This document shows, piece after piece, positions 44,855 to 56,387 of a stretch of DNA of 64,000 nucleotides. Where the stretch lies: contig KV424061.1 in assembly GCA_001632435.1 (NCBI GenBank), positions 4,703-68,702 on the forward strand. The letters run 5' to 3'. Both the position numbers and the translations under genes were made by a program. The stretch's first letter is position 1; the number at the start of each line of letters is the position of its first letter. A model generated the notes under the pieces. It did not search any database, was not told the origin of the DNA, and saw only the letters and a program-made list of their open reading frames with translations. The stretch comes from Calocera cornea HHB12733 (Eukaryota > Basidiomycota > Dacrymycetes > Dacrymycetales > Dacrymycetaceae).

Positions 44855-45689
44855 TCAGAGAGCAGCCTTGTAACGCGGCTCAGCTTCTTCGAAGTTCATA
44901 ACATGCCAGATAGCATGGAGGTACTGCAACAAATCACATCAGCCAGGAAGACGGAGTCGGGAATGAGGCTGGCGATACGTACGTTGACCTTGACATTCTT
45001 GTAGTCGAGGTAGTATGCCTGCCACGAATCTCAGCTTCATGCACACCTCCACACCCAGAAGTCGTGCATACATGTTCCCAGATGTCGATGCCGATGATGA
45101 CTGCGTGGGCTGTGACAATCAGGAGCGAATGAGCATTGGTTGGGCTCGGGGCGCGGTGCTGTCCTTACTCAGCAGCGGTCCCGGTTCGGCGTCGCAACGA
45201 CCTCGAGCTTCTTGGTCTTCGGGTTCAGTCCCTATCCCACATAGTGAGTCTCCTTCACACGTCTGAAACACCAGCAAACACACGAGCCATCCCCACACAG
45301 ATCCCTGCAGCGCAGCAGTCGCCCCGTTCACCTCCTTGATCATCGCCTGGACCGAGCCGAAGTCGCGGTCGATCGCGTCCTTGAGCGGGCCGGGGGAGAG
45401 CTTGGTAGTGGGCGAGTTGGTCGGCGCGAGATTCTTCCAGAAGAGCGAGTGGTTGATATGCCCTGTCCAAAGACAGACCGCCGCCATTGAACTTCATGGC
45501 GGCCTGCAGCCTGATCTTCTCCTTGATATCCTCCGCGGCCAGGCTCGCGAGGCTCGCCTCGGCCGCGTTGAGGTTGGTGACGTACGCCTGGTGGTTGTTG
45601 TTATGGTGCAGGGTCATGATCTCCTTGGAGATGTAGGACTGCAGGGCGTCGTAGGCGTAGGGCAGGTCGGGGAGGGTGTACTTGGCCAT
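44855..45689 (-). CDS. Mn-superoxide dismutase, possibly disrupted
   Basis: The encoded protein begins [21 protein letters not shown] and has the metal-ligand and active-site motifs [54 protein letters not shown] and the end [14 protein letters not shown]. It lacks a presequence, as in cytosolic fungal MnSODs. Two defects are visible. Within the FNGGGHINH codons there is a 16-nt GT...AG insert (45463-45478) that must be removed to keep the family frame but is far too short for a normal intron. In exon ...[12 protein letters not shown] a base is missing near 45177, giving a premature TGA at 45171-45169 where the family has DPLL. Other introns are normal (45283-45232, 45168-45110). Either a decaying gene or sequencing errors. 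Confidence 0.8.
45463..45478 (-). other. 16-nt GT-AG insert in the MnSOD coding sequence
   Basis: On the minus strand the insert reads GTCTGTCTTTGGACAG and sits inside the third Gly codon of FNGGGHINH. Its removal exactly restores the family sequence. It could be a remnant of a normal intron that suffered an internal deletion, or an assembly error. Confidence 0.75.
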
Positions 45690-46144
45690 GGTCGCTCGGC
45701 GTAGGGGCTAGAGTAGTTGGAATGGGAGTACTGGTGCTGGTGCTCTCTGGTAGACTGGTGCCTCCAGAAGGGGGCATGTGGCACTCTGGTCCAGGAATAC
45801 GGTGCTTGCGTATGGTGATTGCATAATCCACCTCTGCGGTACCCGCGCGGTGGTCAGTCCGAGTCCTCGGAAGCAAAGGCTGCTGCCCCTGCCTTGGACT
45901 TCCGGGTTGGTTGAGGGGCACGTGCTGCTCTGGGCGTCGGCGGGGATGTTGGGAAGGATGTTTGGAGGCAGGATTGGGGTTGGTAGGAGGATGGTTCGGA
46001 GAAACGAGGCGAGCGGGTCCGCGGTTGCGAGAGCATGTTGTCAGACTACCTGTAGATCACCCCAGACGTAGCCGGGGACCAGCCGGGTGTTCGATCCTAC
46101 TTCCCGAGCCGCAGAGCCAAGCGCGCTACTGCAAGATGGCAACA
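45690..46144. other. Region upstream of the MnSOD gene
   Basis: About 450 nt, presumably the MnSOD promoter and the 3' end of the next minus-strand gene; no separate gene recognised. Confidence 0.4.
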
Positions 46145-47300
46145 TCAGATGCGCATGAGGTTGGGCGAGACGTCTGAGTTGACTCGTGCCGATGCTGGAC
46201 GAGAGACAGTCCACTTCCCACAACTTGAAGAATCCAGCCAGGGATAGTGTATGACCAGATGCCGTTCAACAGCAAAACACCGAGCACAGTCCCGCCAACA
46301 GCGTAGTATCAGCAAGCAAACATATCGACCTCGGAAGGTGATCAGCTTCTGCCAAGCTGCACCCGCCCGGTACGGGTGAAAAGCGCGCCTCCCGCTCTGA
46401 TCAACGCGTCCGCGTGGCAAAAATGCCTCGTCGCGTGAATGCGGGTGCAATGCGCCATTTTCGCCGCGCGTCGAGTCTTGGAGACGTTTGAGGGGGTGGG
46501 GGGTATATAGCCACACCGGCGGCGTCCTGGAGCTTGGGCTGGCTGCGGTCGTCTGGCTCGGGCGGGAGGACAGAGGTGTACTAGTGATCGTACTGTTTGA
46601 CTGGGAGCTGCTTGCTGGTCTTTGATATGCTCGCGTTGCTCCTCCTCCGTCTGGAACGCTCTCTTGGACAACTGCTGAAGGAAGCTGCGTAAGAACTGGC
46701 AGCTACAATGCAGGCTCTCAAGGGCCAGGATCGCGCTCTTGCAGCTCCACCTGATTGATGTCCCTCGAACGGGGCAGGCGGATTCAGCTCGCTAGTGACT
46801 TCTGCTCTCAGCTCTACCAGCTTCTTCCATCGGTATTGCAACTCATATTCGGCAAATGATCTACTCGTTATTTCTGCTATCCGACAGGGCTTGGCGCTAT
46901 CATGCTGGTGTCTAGCAAACACGATTGGGTAGCGTAGGGCTGTCAGCTGTATGAGATTCTGCTGTTGGCTGTCGCTCAGCACCCGGCATCACCACCTCAA
47001 GGACTAGCTTCAACCTACCTTTGGCATGCACAGTCTTGTCAATGCATCTCTGTCTGTCGGTGTTGTTCTCGATAGCCAGCGCCAGCACTCGTCGGCTTTC
47101 GTCGTACTTCCCGTAACTAAGAAGGGAGCTGGCACTCTCTTCAGCACTATCTAATCTCTCTCGACCGCTCTAGGCATCCCTAAGGGTACATCCACATGCC
47201 CCCTTGCTTTATCCCGGTCGCAGTCCGGTGCCGGACCCGCAATGTCGAGGACCGTTGAGGTCACGCCCATCACTGGGGCGCGCATGCGAAAAGATCTGCG
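46145..47300 (-). CDS. Uncharacterised spliced gene (exons only partly resolved)
   Basis: Several minus-strand segments look coding. One (about 47150-47025) encodes RLDSAEESASSLLSYGKYDE and continues SRRVLALAIENNTDRQRC, followed by a GTAGGT donor. The next (about 46980-46745) encodes SDSQQQNLIQLTALRYPIVF, then ITSRSFAEYELQYRWKKLVE and ELNPPAPFEG. Downstream an open frame continues with SSSQSNSTITSTPLSSRPSQ and VWLYTPHPLKRLQDSTRGEN to a stop at 46145. The second segment has an amphipathic, charged pattern that could form helices. I do not recognise the family. Boundaries and start are uncertain; the C-terminal third may be non-coding. Confidence 0.35.
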
Positions 47301-47460
47301 CGGCCGTCCCCAGGCGGAAGCAATCGGCAGGCGCGAGCGAGCACGCCAGTGGGCCGGCCGATGCCGGGGTCCGGCGTTACAAAGGACCTGACAGACCTCG
47401 ACGATGACCGCCATCCCGCTGTCTCACCGCCGTGCATGACCATTCCTCGTCCAATGCGAC

Positions 47461-48815
47461 ATGGTGAGTGCTCGGTGCTGCGGCGGGTGACCGGGGCTGA
47501 CGAGGCTGGACAGGTGTTCATAAACGACAGGAAATATGCCTGGTGTGTACCTCCGCTGCCATGCTCCCCGGGTGCAACCCTGATCCCTCCTCCCGCAGCG
47601 CAACCTGCATCAAGGGCCATCGCTCGTCCGCCTGCCTGCACGGCACACGCGCGCTGTTCGAGATCAAGCGCAAGGGCCGACCGCAGACGCAGTGCACGGT
47701 GTGCAGGGAGAGGCGGAAGAAGGACCGGTCGCATGTGCGGTGCAACTGTGCAGGGAAGCCGGAAGGCGGGGAGGGAGAGGGAGAGGGAGAGGCGATGATG
47801 TATGCGGGTGGGGTGGAGGATATCAAGAGCGGGAAGTGGGTCATGGCACCTTACCCTGTGCCTCCGAGACGTACACGGTCTCTTTGCGTCGTCCCGCCCG
47901 TTCCTGGCTCACATTTCCGCAGGAAAGAGGGTGCTGAACCCTTGCGATTGTGGGGATGACTGCAGCTGCTCTGCCCCACCCGGCCAAAAGGGGAAGGGCA
48001 AAAAACCACGCCTCGCCAGCGCCTCGCCGAGCCCCAAGCCGGTAGCGCTCGTCAAATCGCCGGAAAGGGACGCGCCCGAGATATTGCCCTCCTCGCCTGA
48101 GAGCGAAGAGCCAGTGGTCTCCGAGGCGGAAGAGGAGGGCGCTGAGGTGGTCGACTTCTGCTGTGGGCCCGGGTGCTCATGCCGCGCTCACGCAATGCAT
48201 TCAGGGCGTGAGACACCCGGTCCTAGCACGGAGGACGCGCGCAGACGGCCGGAGCCGGATGTATGCGTTGATATCGTGAGAGACGCAAGTCCATCTCCGA
48301 TGGACCCCAGCCCGAGCGCAGGCATCCTACCAGCACCGCACTATCGCCGGTCAACTCCGCCGGCCACGTCTCCCCGCCCCTCCTCATCAACCCCCGTCCC
48401 TCAGCGCATCACCCTCCCCTCAATCCACTCCTTCCCCTGGTCCTCGCCCCTTCCACCGCCTGCCACCCTCGCCCCTCCCTCCCCGGCCCTCGTCCTAGTC
48501 CGCACAATAGGCATAGCCCGATGCGCGTGCGGCTGGACCTGCCTCTGCCCGGGGTGCAACGAGCACTCGCCCATGACGGCCGTGTATGTGCAGCAGGCGT
48601 GTCCGGGCTTCTGCACGACTTGCTTAGCGAGCGCGGAAGGCGGTGCAGGCACGTACCAGGAAGGGGCACCGGACATCCGATCCACTGGCGGGAGGACACA
48701 TGACTCGTCGGCGATCCCGCGCGGGCAAGGGTATCCAGCCCCAGCGCCAATCCGGAACCTCCTCGGCGGTAGCCGAGTGAGCGTGCAAGCTCTGTGCGCT
48801 CACGAAGACGGATAG
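47461..48815 (+). CDS. Copper-fist transcription factor B (Cuf1/Mac1-like)
   Basis: Paralog of factor A with the same gene structure: exon 1 is the ATG alone (47461-47463), exon 2 is 29 nt (47514-47542), exon 3 is 47599-47870 and exon 4 starts at 47923. The copper fist reads VFINDRKYACATCIKGHRSS, CLHGTRALFEIKRKGRPQTQ, CTVCRERRKKDRSHVRCNC. After a 52-nt intron comes KRVLNPCDCGDDCSCSAPP, a basic patch KGKGKKPR, VDFCCGPGCSCRAH, and the copper-sensing motif CACGWTCLCPGCNEH followed by CPGFCTTC. It is about half the length of A because the Gly/Ser-rich middle is missing. Likely role: copper-dependent activation or repression of metal homeostasis genes. The C-terminal residues after GGSRVSV may be altered by an undetected intron. 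Confidence 0.85.
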
Positions 48816-49641
48816 GAAGCGTCTCCGCTAGCGCGTCAAGGCCGAGTGGTCGAATGACCCCCTCGGGACCGGCGGTCGTCTTAATCAGGCGTGGAGAAGG
48901 TCTGGATGGGTGTGGGAATGAGTGTGAATGTATGCGCGGGAACTGTTTCTTCCTTTGGGCTCTGGGCTTGTATGGCCGACCGGATTTGGGTAAAAGCGTT
49001 GTAGAATATCAGCGTATGAGGAAGTGATGTGATCAGGCCGGATCTCGAGTGTCGACTGTTCCTACTAAGACAGTAACTGGTGTTATACAATGGACACGTG
49101 CAAGACGGTGCTAAACGCGCGGCGACGCCTCGCCCGTCCGTCAAGTCATGTATAGATGATGTGCAATAGTGTCACCAAGAGAAGACACTGATGAATGACT
49201 CGCCCCGTTCAATGCCCGGCTCCTGGAATGACTACATTACCCAAGGCCGAAGAATGATGCGCGTCTTCTGAAACGAATACATTACCTAAGACCGACTACT
49301 TGTTCCCGCGCTTCTAACCGTGCCTCACTAACGCTACCCCTAATGCTGCTCTAGAGGTGATGTATACGCCCATAAATACCGTCATTTCGAGGGAATATCT
49401 TGACCGTCAATGCATTATGCACGGTCGTGGGTGAATAATCATCTCGGCCAGGGCTGAAACGCTCGTCCCTCCCGGCCTGTACTGCGGACCCGAGGCCCGC
49501 CTTATACCGAAGGAAACTAAGCAATAGGATCATGTAATGGGGGTTAATTCGTATATAAGAAGCATTCTGTACCGTATGTGTTCGAGCCAGGCACACGAGC
49601 TTTGCTTGAAGTCCACTTCCAGTGCGAGACTACCGCCAACA
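48816..49641. other. Intergenic region downstream of copper-fist gene B
   Basis: About 820 nt, including an imperfect direct repeat around 49,225-49,290 (ACTACATTACCCAAGGCCGA / ATACATTACCTAAGACCGA). No gene seen. Confidence 0.5.
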
Positions 49642-50607
49642 ATGCTGTCGCTGTTCTGTTTCGCCGCGCTTGCGCTTCTGGTGCGCCAGGCACATGGCAT
49701 CTCTTGGGGCCTCTTCACCCCGCCCGGAAACTCTTGGATCCAGTTGGTTTATACGTGAGAAGCATTTCTTTATATATGCATTGCAATGTCTGACAATGGG
49801 GTTAGGCTCCATGTACCTCCCGCGCCTCCTTCGGGAGTAACAACTGGTCCCTGGTACTTCTGGGTACGCCAGTCGACGATCAAACTTCGTCCCGGGATGC
49901 TGACGAGCATCTCTCAACTCAGTGTGGTCTTCAACCGAGCGGCGGTGGTGTCAATCAGCCCGTGCTTGGCTGGATGACTGGTGAGCCATCTATCGCTAAC
50001 CCTAATCCGCCGTTCCCTAAGGTCTGGGCTATGAACGTGAGCGTAATCACTCTCGAGGTGACGGCCGATGCTCACCAATCTTTCCAGCTGTGGGCCGTGC
50101 CGTGGAACTTCGGCCAGGACGGAAACTTGAATTTCCAGGAATCCACCGGTATTTGGGTGGATCAGAATGCGCAGATCTCGGCCTCCGTGACGTGGGAGAA
50201 CGGCGCTTGGAGCCAGAGCGCCCAAGTCATATCCGGCGCTGCGACCGGGCAGTCGATCTCGCTCAGCACCAGCACAGACTTCTTTGAGGGAGAGAGCTCC
50301 AGCTTCGACAACACAAACTTTGCAGTCTGCGAGTCGGAGTAAGTCTCTACATGCAGACTACGTGTCCGTCAGCACTGATCTTGTCCGTACCAGGCTCGAT
50401 GGTCAGCAAACCGACCTTTGGGACTTCCCGGTGACATTCTCGGACGTGTTCATCCGTGCTGCCTCGTCCAATGGGATCGAAGCTCTATGCGCGGACGCGG
50501 CCAACTCAGTCCACAGTGCTGGAACGGGAACAATCACTTTCAACGGCTTTAGCATGTTCGATGATGAGACCTGTCATTGGTCGAGTATCGTTCTGACGCC
50601 GCCTTGA
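49642..50607 (+). CDS. Secreted orphan protein
   Basis: Signal peptide MLSLFCFAALALLVRQAHG, then SWGLFTPPGNSWIQLVYT, LHVPPAPPSGVTTGPWYFW, CGLQPSGGGVNQPVLGW, a beta-rich segment VSVITLEVTADAHQSFQLWA...ASVTWENGAWSQSAQ, and, after a last intron, ELDGQQTDLWDFPVTFSDVF ending CHWSSIVLTPP. Four exons; the joins at AC|G, TGG|TGT and GA|G keep the frame. About 275 residues with few cysteines and alternating hydrophobic residues, suggesting a beta-sandwich. I do not recognise the family. It could be a cell-wall or effector-like protein, but nothing in the sequence shows a catalytic motif. Confidence 0.75.
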
Positions 50608-51997
50608 TCTGTATTGCTTGCGGTTCAGATATTTCCCGCTCGTAAAGAATTGTAGTGCACCCGCTCGTAAAGAATTGTAGTGCACAGTGCCACTCGTGGT
50701 CAATCGAGAATTTGATGAGGGTTGATTTCGTTGCGAAGATCTAAATGCCTCCGTGTCGAAAAAGTTAGACGCCTAGAAGGTTGCACATGCAGCTTACGTA
50801 TCAGGACTATTCTCACCCTTGAACATCTATCCAAGCAGTTCGGGCTCACTTTGCCTGATGTTGCACGAAGGAAACGTCATGTGAACACTCGAGATTCAGC
50901 CGCTCGTATCTTACGCCCACGTCCTGCGAACTTGTCTAGTCGCCTGGTGGTAGCAACTAGCAACGTGATCGTCGATTGAGCACGAATCACTGCTGATTGT
51001 TGCCCTTCCTGTGTACTGTCCTCCGCATTCGTCATGCACTTGAAATCTCAACTGACAGATGTATGTTCAGAGCTCCCAGCTAAGGCTTCGCGTTGTTGTC
51101 CGTATCAAGCCTGCCGCTGTCTACTGCCGTGCGGTCCTGTGCGACGACGTTTGTGAGTCAGTCTCCTAGCGATATGGCGACGTGATGGAGGTTGAATGAG
51201 TCAGCTTTCACGCTTCAGTTGACCTGATTCTACCACTTGTGCATGACCGAGGATCACTTCAGTTGGGGTGGTGATGTGTCACACGACCGCTTTGGGAACG
51301 ACTCGTGATTCTGATTCTGATGGTCGCTGAAGACAGTTTCCGGTACTCTTACGTATCGTCGGGACACCGTTGGAGAAACAGTGGCCTTCGCAATGAAGGT
51401 TTAGTCAGCCTCTGGCCTGTACTTGGCTTGTTCGCCAATCTATTGCCCCCCATGAGTTCCGCCCAGGATGCCCCTACTGTGCGAGACAACAAACGCTTCC
51501 ATATACGCAAGCGCTGAACCTGAATTACTCAGCCCTGTGCAGTACTTTGGCTGATTGATGGTCTCCAGCTGTTTGCCGTTATCCTTGCAGTTTGTCCAAC
51601 ATCCTTGCTTACCAATCAACACAGATCCGGTTATCGCCAGGTCAATGAAGAGCAGAAGAGACAGACCCTGATCTACACGTCATCGTCCATGGCGCGTCTC
51701 AAACCTTAGCCCTGCCGTGCCCCGCCTTGTCACTTGACGTCGGACCTGAAGAGAGCGAGCATGCCTCCGACCGCGTGGGACAATGGAGGGCCGCAATGAT
51801 GAATCAGCGAACTCACTGGTCTGCACCGCAACGGTGGCCAACTTTTTGCGACCGTAGGCGAGATACATCTCCGATCGAGATCGGTATATATGTAGCCGGT
51901 TCATCTCGCTTGCAAGCGAATCGTCGAATCAGGGAGTGTATTTTCGTGTTGGTCACTTACGACTCCACAGCGATCTCTTTTCTCCGCATCTTTCAGA
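50608..51997. other. 1.4-kb intergenic region
   Basis: Contains the 25-bp tandem duplication just after the secreted protein gene and a TATATATG element around 51,885 about 110 nt before reductase copy 3. No gene recognised. Confidence 0.5.
50635..50684. repeat. Perfect 25-bp tandem duplication
   Basis: Two identical adjacent copies of a 25-mer beginning CCCGCTCGTAAAG and ending TAGTGCA, 28 nt after the stop codon of the secreted protein, probably in its 3' UTR. Confidence 0.95.
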
Positions 51998-53119
51998 ATG
52001 GCACCCATCCCGAACCCACAACTCTTCCTCGCAGCTCATCCCGTCGGATACCCTGTCCCGGACAGGGACTTCAAGTACGACACGTCCGAGAGCATCGACC
52101 TGGAAACGGTCCCGCTCAATGGCGGATTCCTCACCAAGACCCTCTATCTCAGCGTCGACCCGTACATGCGAAATCGGATGAAGGAGGGTGGGTGGGCGCT
52201 CGGCAGCCTGTTCGAGGGCTTCGGGATCGGCGAGGTGCTCCGGTCAGAGACCGACAAATTCAAGAAGGGCGACATTCTCTACGGCACACTTCGTGCGTAC
52301 TCGTTCTGATTTGTGATTTCCCGTGTATTGGTTGACGTGCAAGCTGCAGAATTCAAGGCATATCAGGTGTGGCCCGCAGACACCACGTTCCGCATCCTAC
52401 CCAAGACCCAGGACATTCCGTACTCAGTCTATATCGGCGTGGCAGGCATGCCGGGACAAACTGCATACTACGGCTTGAAGGGAATTGCAGACCCGAAGGC
52501 TGGCGAGAGCATCTTCGTCTCAACCGCTGCCGGCCCGGTCGGTCAGCTCGTATGCCAGCTCGCCAAGGCATGGGGTCTCCGTGTCCTCGGCTCTGTCGGC
52601 AGCGACGACAAGGTCGAGTTTCTCCTGAACGAGCTCAAGATTGACGCGGCGTTCAACTACAAGACTGCTTCCACTGCAGAAGAGCTCAAGAAGTTCGGCG
52701 GCATCGACATCTACTGGGACAACGTCGGTGGACCTACTCTCGATGCTGCTCTAGATGCGATGAACACATTTGGCCGTATCGTCGTGTGCGGCCATATTTC
52801 TGTCTACAACCAGACGCCTGAGGAGCGATACGGTGTCAAGGTACGCGTCCCCGGGTTTTGGCCATTGCCCCGGCTGACATCTCCGAACCAGAACACGTAT
52901 GCCATGATTTACAAAGAGGTCAAGATGCAGGGCTTGTATGTGATGACATACGCGGACAAGTACGCAGACGAGTTCTACGCGACGGTTCCCAAGATGATCG
53001 CTGAGGGGAAGATCAAGTATCTCGAGGATGTGACAGAGGGGCTGGAGCACGCGCCTGATGCACTGTTGAAGGTGCTCAAAGGCGAGAACCACGGAAAGGA
53101 GGTGGTCAAGGTTGCATAG
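51998..53119 (+). CDS. NADPH-dependent alkenal/alkenone reductase, MDR family, copy 3
   Basis: Third paralog: MAPIPNPQLFLAAHPVGYPV, LSVDPYMRNRMKEGG, FEGFGIGEVLRSE, SVYIGVAGMPGQTAYYGL, GESIFVSTAAGPVGQLVCQL, GSVGSDDKVEFLLNELK, FNYKTAS, DIYWDNVGG, GRIVVCGHISVYN and VPKMIAEGKIKYLEDV, ending KEVVKVA. Only two introns remain: after YGTL and after RYGVK. The introns that copies 1 and 2 have before GESIFV and before MQG are precisely absent. Copy 3 also has a deletion in LSVDPYMRNRMKEGG...WALG relative to the others, and Asn replaces Gly in MRGR. The AAGxxG dinucleotide motif is intact, so it should be functional. Confidence 0.92.
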
Positions 53120-53849
53120 GGAACTGCAAATGCTTACACCGCTGTCGTGAAATCGAGTAATACGTATTTTCCTCTATGTCTTGTCAGCGCCTTCTCATGG
53201 CCTTAGTTAGCTCAAATCCTGGGTCACTACTTCTCACAGTACTCTTTCCTGTGTTGTATGTTCGAGAACTCCCTTCCGACGGAGGGTCGGATGCCTTGCA
53301 TAGAATCTAATGACAGCCTGCCCTTCTCACTTACCCATCTGGAGGGATACCCCATCCTTGGGAAAGAGCACTTCCAAAAGTGAAACTCCGCCACCATTAT
53401 CCTCAATACCATCCCTCTCAATGTGCTGCTGCATCGGTAAAATCATCAGGAGCTATCTAGCCCTATGGTGGCTATGCACAGCGGAAGCATTCATAGCATC
53501 GTCGACAACTTCATAGACGTACATAGACGAAGTCTCCCCTACAGGGACCCGATCACAACTACATAGCCGCCCATTTGCTATGGCGACAATAGTCCACCGA
53601 ATTTGGGTTATTATAAAGTACCACGCGGTACATAAGCGACTGGCTCAGCTATGAGCGCTTGTGCAGCTCAATGCACCCATCAAAACTCAAATTGGCTGAG
53701 TCAGGCTTCGTCACTGGCAGCACACGGTGGCGCTACTTAGTACTACGTCAACTTGAGTCAATTGAAGGTGGCGGGCTGGACACGCCACTGCAGAGAAGCG
53801 CGGCGCGCCGAGGCGATGGCCTTCAATTCCTCTCGCTCCGCCGGTCATC
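53120..53849. other. Intergenic region upstream of the RPA1-like gene
   Basis: 730 nt, AT-richer than average, no gene or terminal repeat recognised. Confidence 0.5.
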
Positions 53850-56256
53850 ATGTCTCACCTCGCGTTGACCGAGCATGGCTGTCTCGGCCTAGTGAACCAG
53901 CATACTGCGGACGACATTGTTATTCTTCAATTACTGTGGTGTCTATGGGCGAGGAGGTCAAACGGTCAGCTGCTATATCCAACGGAATACACGTCCGTGG
54001 TGTCTTCGCTGTCTGCATCGTCCGTGATCAACTGACTGGCCAATGTAGGTGCTTTTTGAGTGATGGGACCAATTACGTGCAGGCTCGTCTTGATCCACGA
54101 GCGCAATGCATGAGTGGAGAGACGTTGCCGAATGGAGTGAAAGTGAAAGTTTTATCGCTGTCGAAGAGAGTGTCGCCGGAAAGTCAAACTGTGTAAGCAT
54201 ATATACACTGTTCCCAGTCTTGAACCGTACTAATCCCGGCGCCAGCGTGCTTACAATCCATGAACTCGAGGTTGTCAGTCCCTCTGTACCCGTCATTGGA
54301 CACCCGGTGCCTTTAAGAGAGGTCGACGAGCCTCCAGTGAACTATCGTCCTGTCTACCCTTCGCTGGACATCGTGCCGCTGGACAACACGCCAAGATACA
54401 TTGAAGCGCATCCCCGGTTTGACTACACAACAATCGCTCGTCTTTCCCCGTCTTCGGAACAGTACGTGAGGAGAGGTTGCTGCCGCTTATATGCTCACGA
54501 TTCATAGGTTCTGCATAATCGCTCGTATTACAAAGATCAGCACGCGTGGTACATGCTTCAACAAATCCTTACGGGTGAAACTGGATGCCGTGGAGATGAA
54601 TTTGCACGATGAAACGGTGCGCTCTTCTCATCGGTGTAGAATTATGCTAATGATGAACTAGGGTGAGATGAAGGCACTTGCATGGGAGGAGGCGGCGGAT
54701 AAGGTGGAACGCCTGGTTCTGAAAGGAGTACGTGAATTTAGGATCTGACCACAAAACAAACTGACTGTTGTTCTGCTTAAGGTGTATCTGCTGTGGGGCG
54801 CCACGGTCTTTGACGCGACTACAAACAACAGTGGGCTGGCCAAACCAAGTCTTCGTCTGGACTGTGATGGCAGGACGATGTTCAAGCGGGTACGGTTGTG
54901 TTTCCGCTGAAGCGTACAGCGCTGATATGTGCTGCAGATTACAGACCGCCAGAGGATTCCAATGCACTTCTTTGCCTTTCAATCGATCAATGCTATCGAA
55001 CAGCTACAGAGGGGTCGAGTCGTCGGTTCGTCGTGTGGCGCAGGGGTAGAAGCGGGGCTAACGCGCAGCATCAGATGTATTGGCAGTGGTGGGAGATCCG
55101 GGGGAGGCTGTGGTGAGAAGTTCCACGCCGTCGAGAAATTCGGATGGCCGTGGCGAGACCAAACACATTTCTGTGCGTGTTCCGTGGTTTCTTACTTACT
55201 TCCTCTTGTTGATCCACCACTAAGGTACGCGTCAAACCTCGCGGTGGAATTTGGCTTGTAGACGAGTCTAAGTCTTGGATCCAACTTCAGGCTTTTGATG
55301 GCTTCGCCGAGCACTTCATTGGTCGGAAGGGAAAGGTTGTGGCTGTCAAGGGAGTAAAAACCGACTTCAGCATAGGACCCTGTCTCAGTACAAGAACTGA
55401 CGGAACGGTCGTTCATTTCGACGATGCCGACCTGCGTTACAAAGAGCTCCAAACTTGGTAAGGCTTTGGTCAAGTTCATGACCGGCTCTGACCTGTGACT
55501 TCCAGGTATGACAAGTATACTGACGAACAGCGCAGCCAGTGGCGTGTCATCACAACAAAGCGAAAGGTTCCCTCTTCAGCTCCGGTTGCAGACGTTTCCG
55601 CTTCCAAGACCTTGACCCTTCAAGAAGCCGAGGAGATCGGAGCGCGTGGCCCCAGTACATTCACCATACAGGCCTATATATCCTTCGACTGCGCGCAAAA
55701 CGTGTTTCGACTTGAATGTCCTGTGCCAGGATGTAATACGGATGTCTCGCAAGGCCAGGATGGGAGATTGCATTGTAACACCCACTTTGACTTGGCTGAT
55801 ACGACCACCCTGAAGTAAGGACACTAGCTACCCTTTCTCGACTCCTTCCATATTGACTCTGCTGCAGATACAGACTGCAGTTCACAGCTGAAGATGCATC
55901 AGGCCAACACTCTATTACTGCATTTGATGCAGTCGCCGCTCGAGTCATTGGAGAGTCTGCATCGAGTATGCACGCAAGGTTGAACAGTATACACGTCGGT
56001 CTTTCGTCTAATCCCCGCTTCTGATACTTACGCCTCGCTGCAGGCATTGCGCAGAGACACATACTATAACATACTACGGTGGGCCCAGCAACGCATGTAT
56101 CGCATCTCAGTTCAGACTCATGTTGCCGCTGGCGAATTGGTGAGAGCGGACTGTGACCCTTCCTGGCCACTGCTGACGATTGGGATCTACTAGAGCGCAA
56201 ATATATGGGTTGCCAGTGATATGACTGCTCTTGAATTTCCTGGGCAACTTCCATGA
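53850..56256 (+). CDS. RPA1-like multi-OB-fold protein (divergent replication protein A large subunit)
   Basis: Exon segments line up with RPA70. The N-terminal OB domain (MSHLALTEHGCLGLVNQHTA, then RCFLSDGTNYVQARLDP and VLTIHELEVVSPSVPVIGHP) comes first. OB-A follows as SSEQFCIIARITKISTRGTC and LHDETGEMKALAWEEAADKVE with KGVYLLWGATVFDATTN, then an OB-B part (KPRGGIWLVDESKSWIQLQA, GRKGKVVAVKGVKTDF). The C-terminal OB has a zinc ribbon CPVPGC...LHCNTH and a final helix RWAQQRMYRISVQTHVA. Ribbon spacing is C-X4-C-X13-C-X2-H, identical to RPA70 except His for the last Cys. RPA binds ssDNA in replication and repair. The join between ILQLL and KRSAAISNG is not clean (possible frameshift). Divergence suggests a paralog rather than the housekeeping gene. 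It ends 132 nt before the transposase. Confidence 0.7.
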
Positions 56257-56387
56257 GCGGGATGAGGTGGTCCACATTCAGCTCTTTGGCAGGCCTAGAG
56301 ACGTCTGGGTCTGTACACATCACAAGCTGTATCGAGTACGTAGTGTAAAGTAGTGTGAATCAAACAAACTGGCATCAGCAGCAGCAA

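Noticed and set aside
46040..46145. tRNA-like sequence with GTTCGATC resembling a T-loop
   Set aside because: I could not form the acceptor, D, anticodon and T stems on either strand; the bases flanking the loop do not pair.
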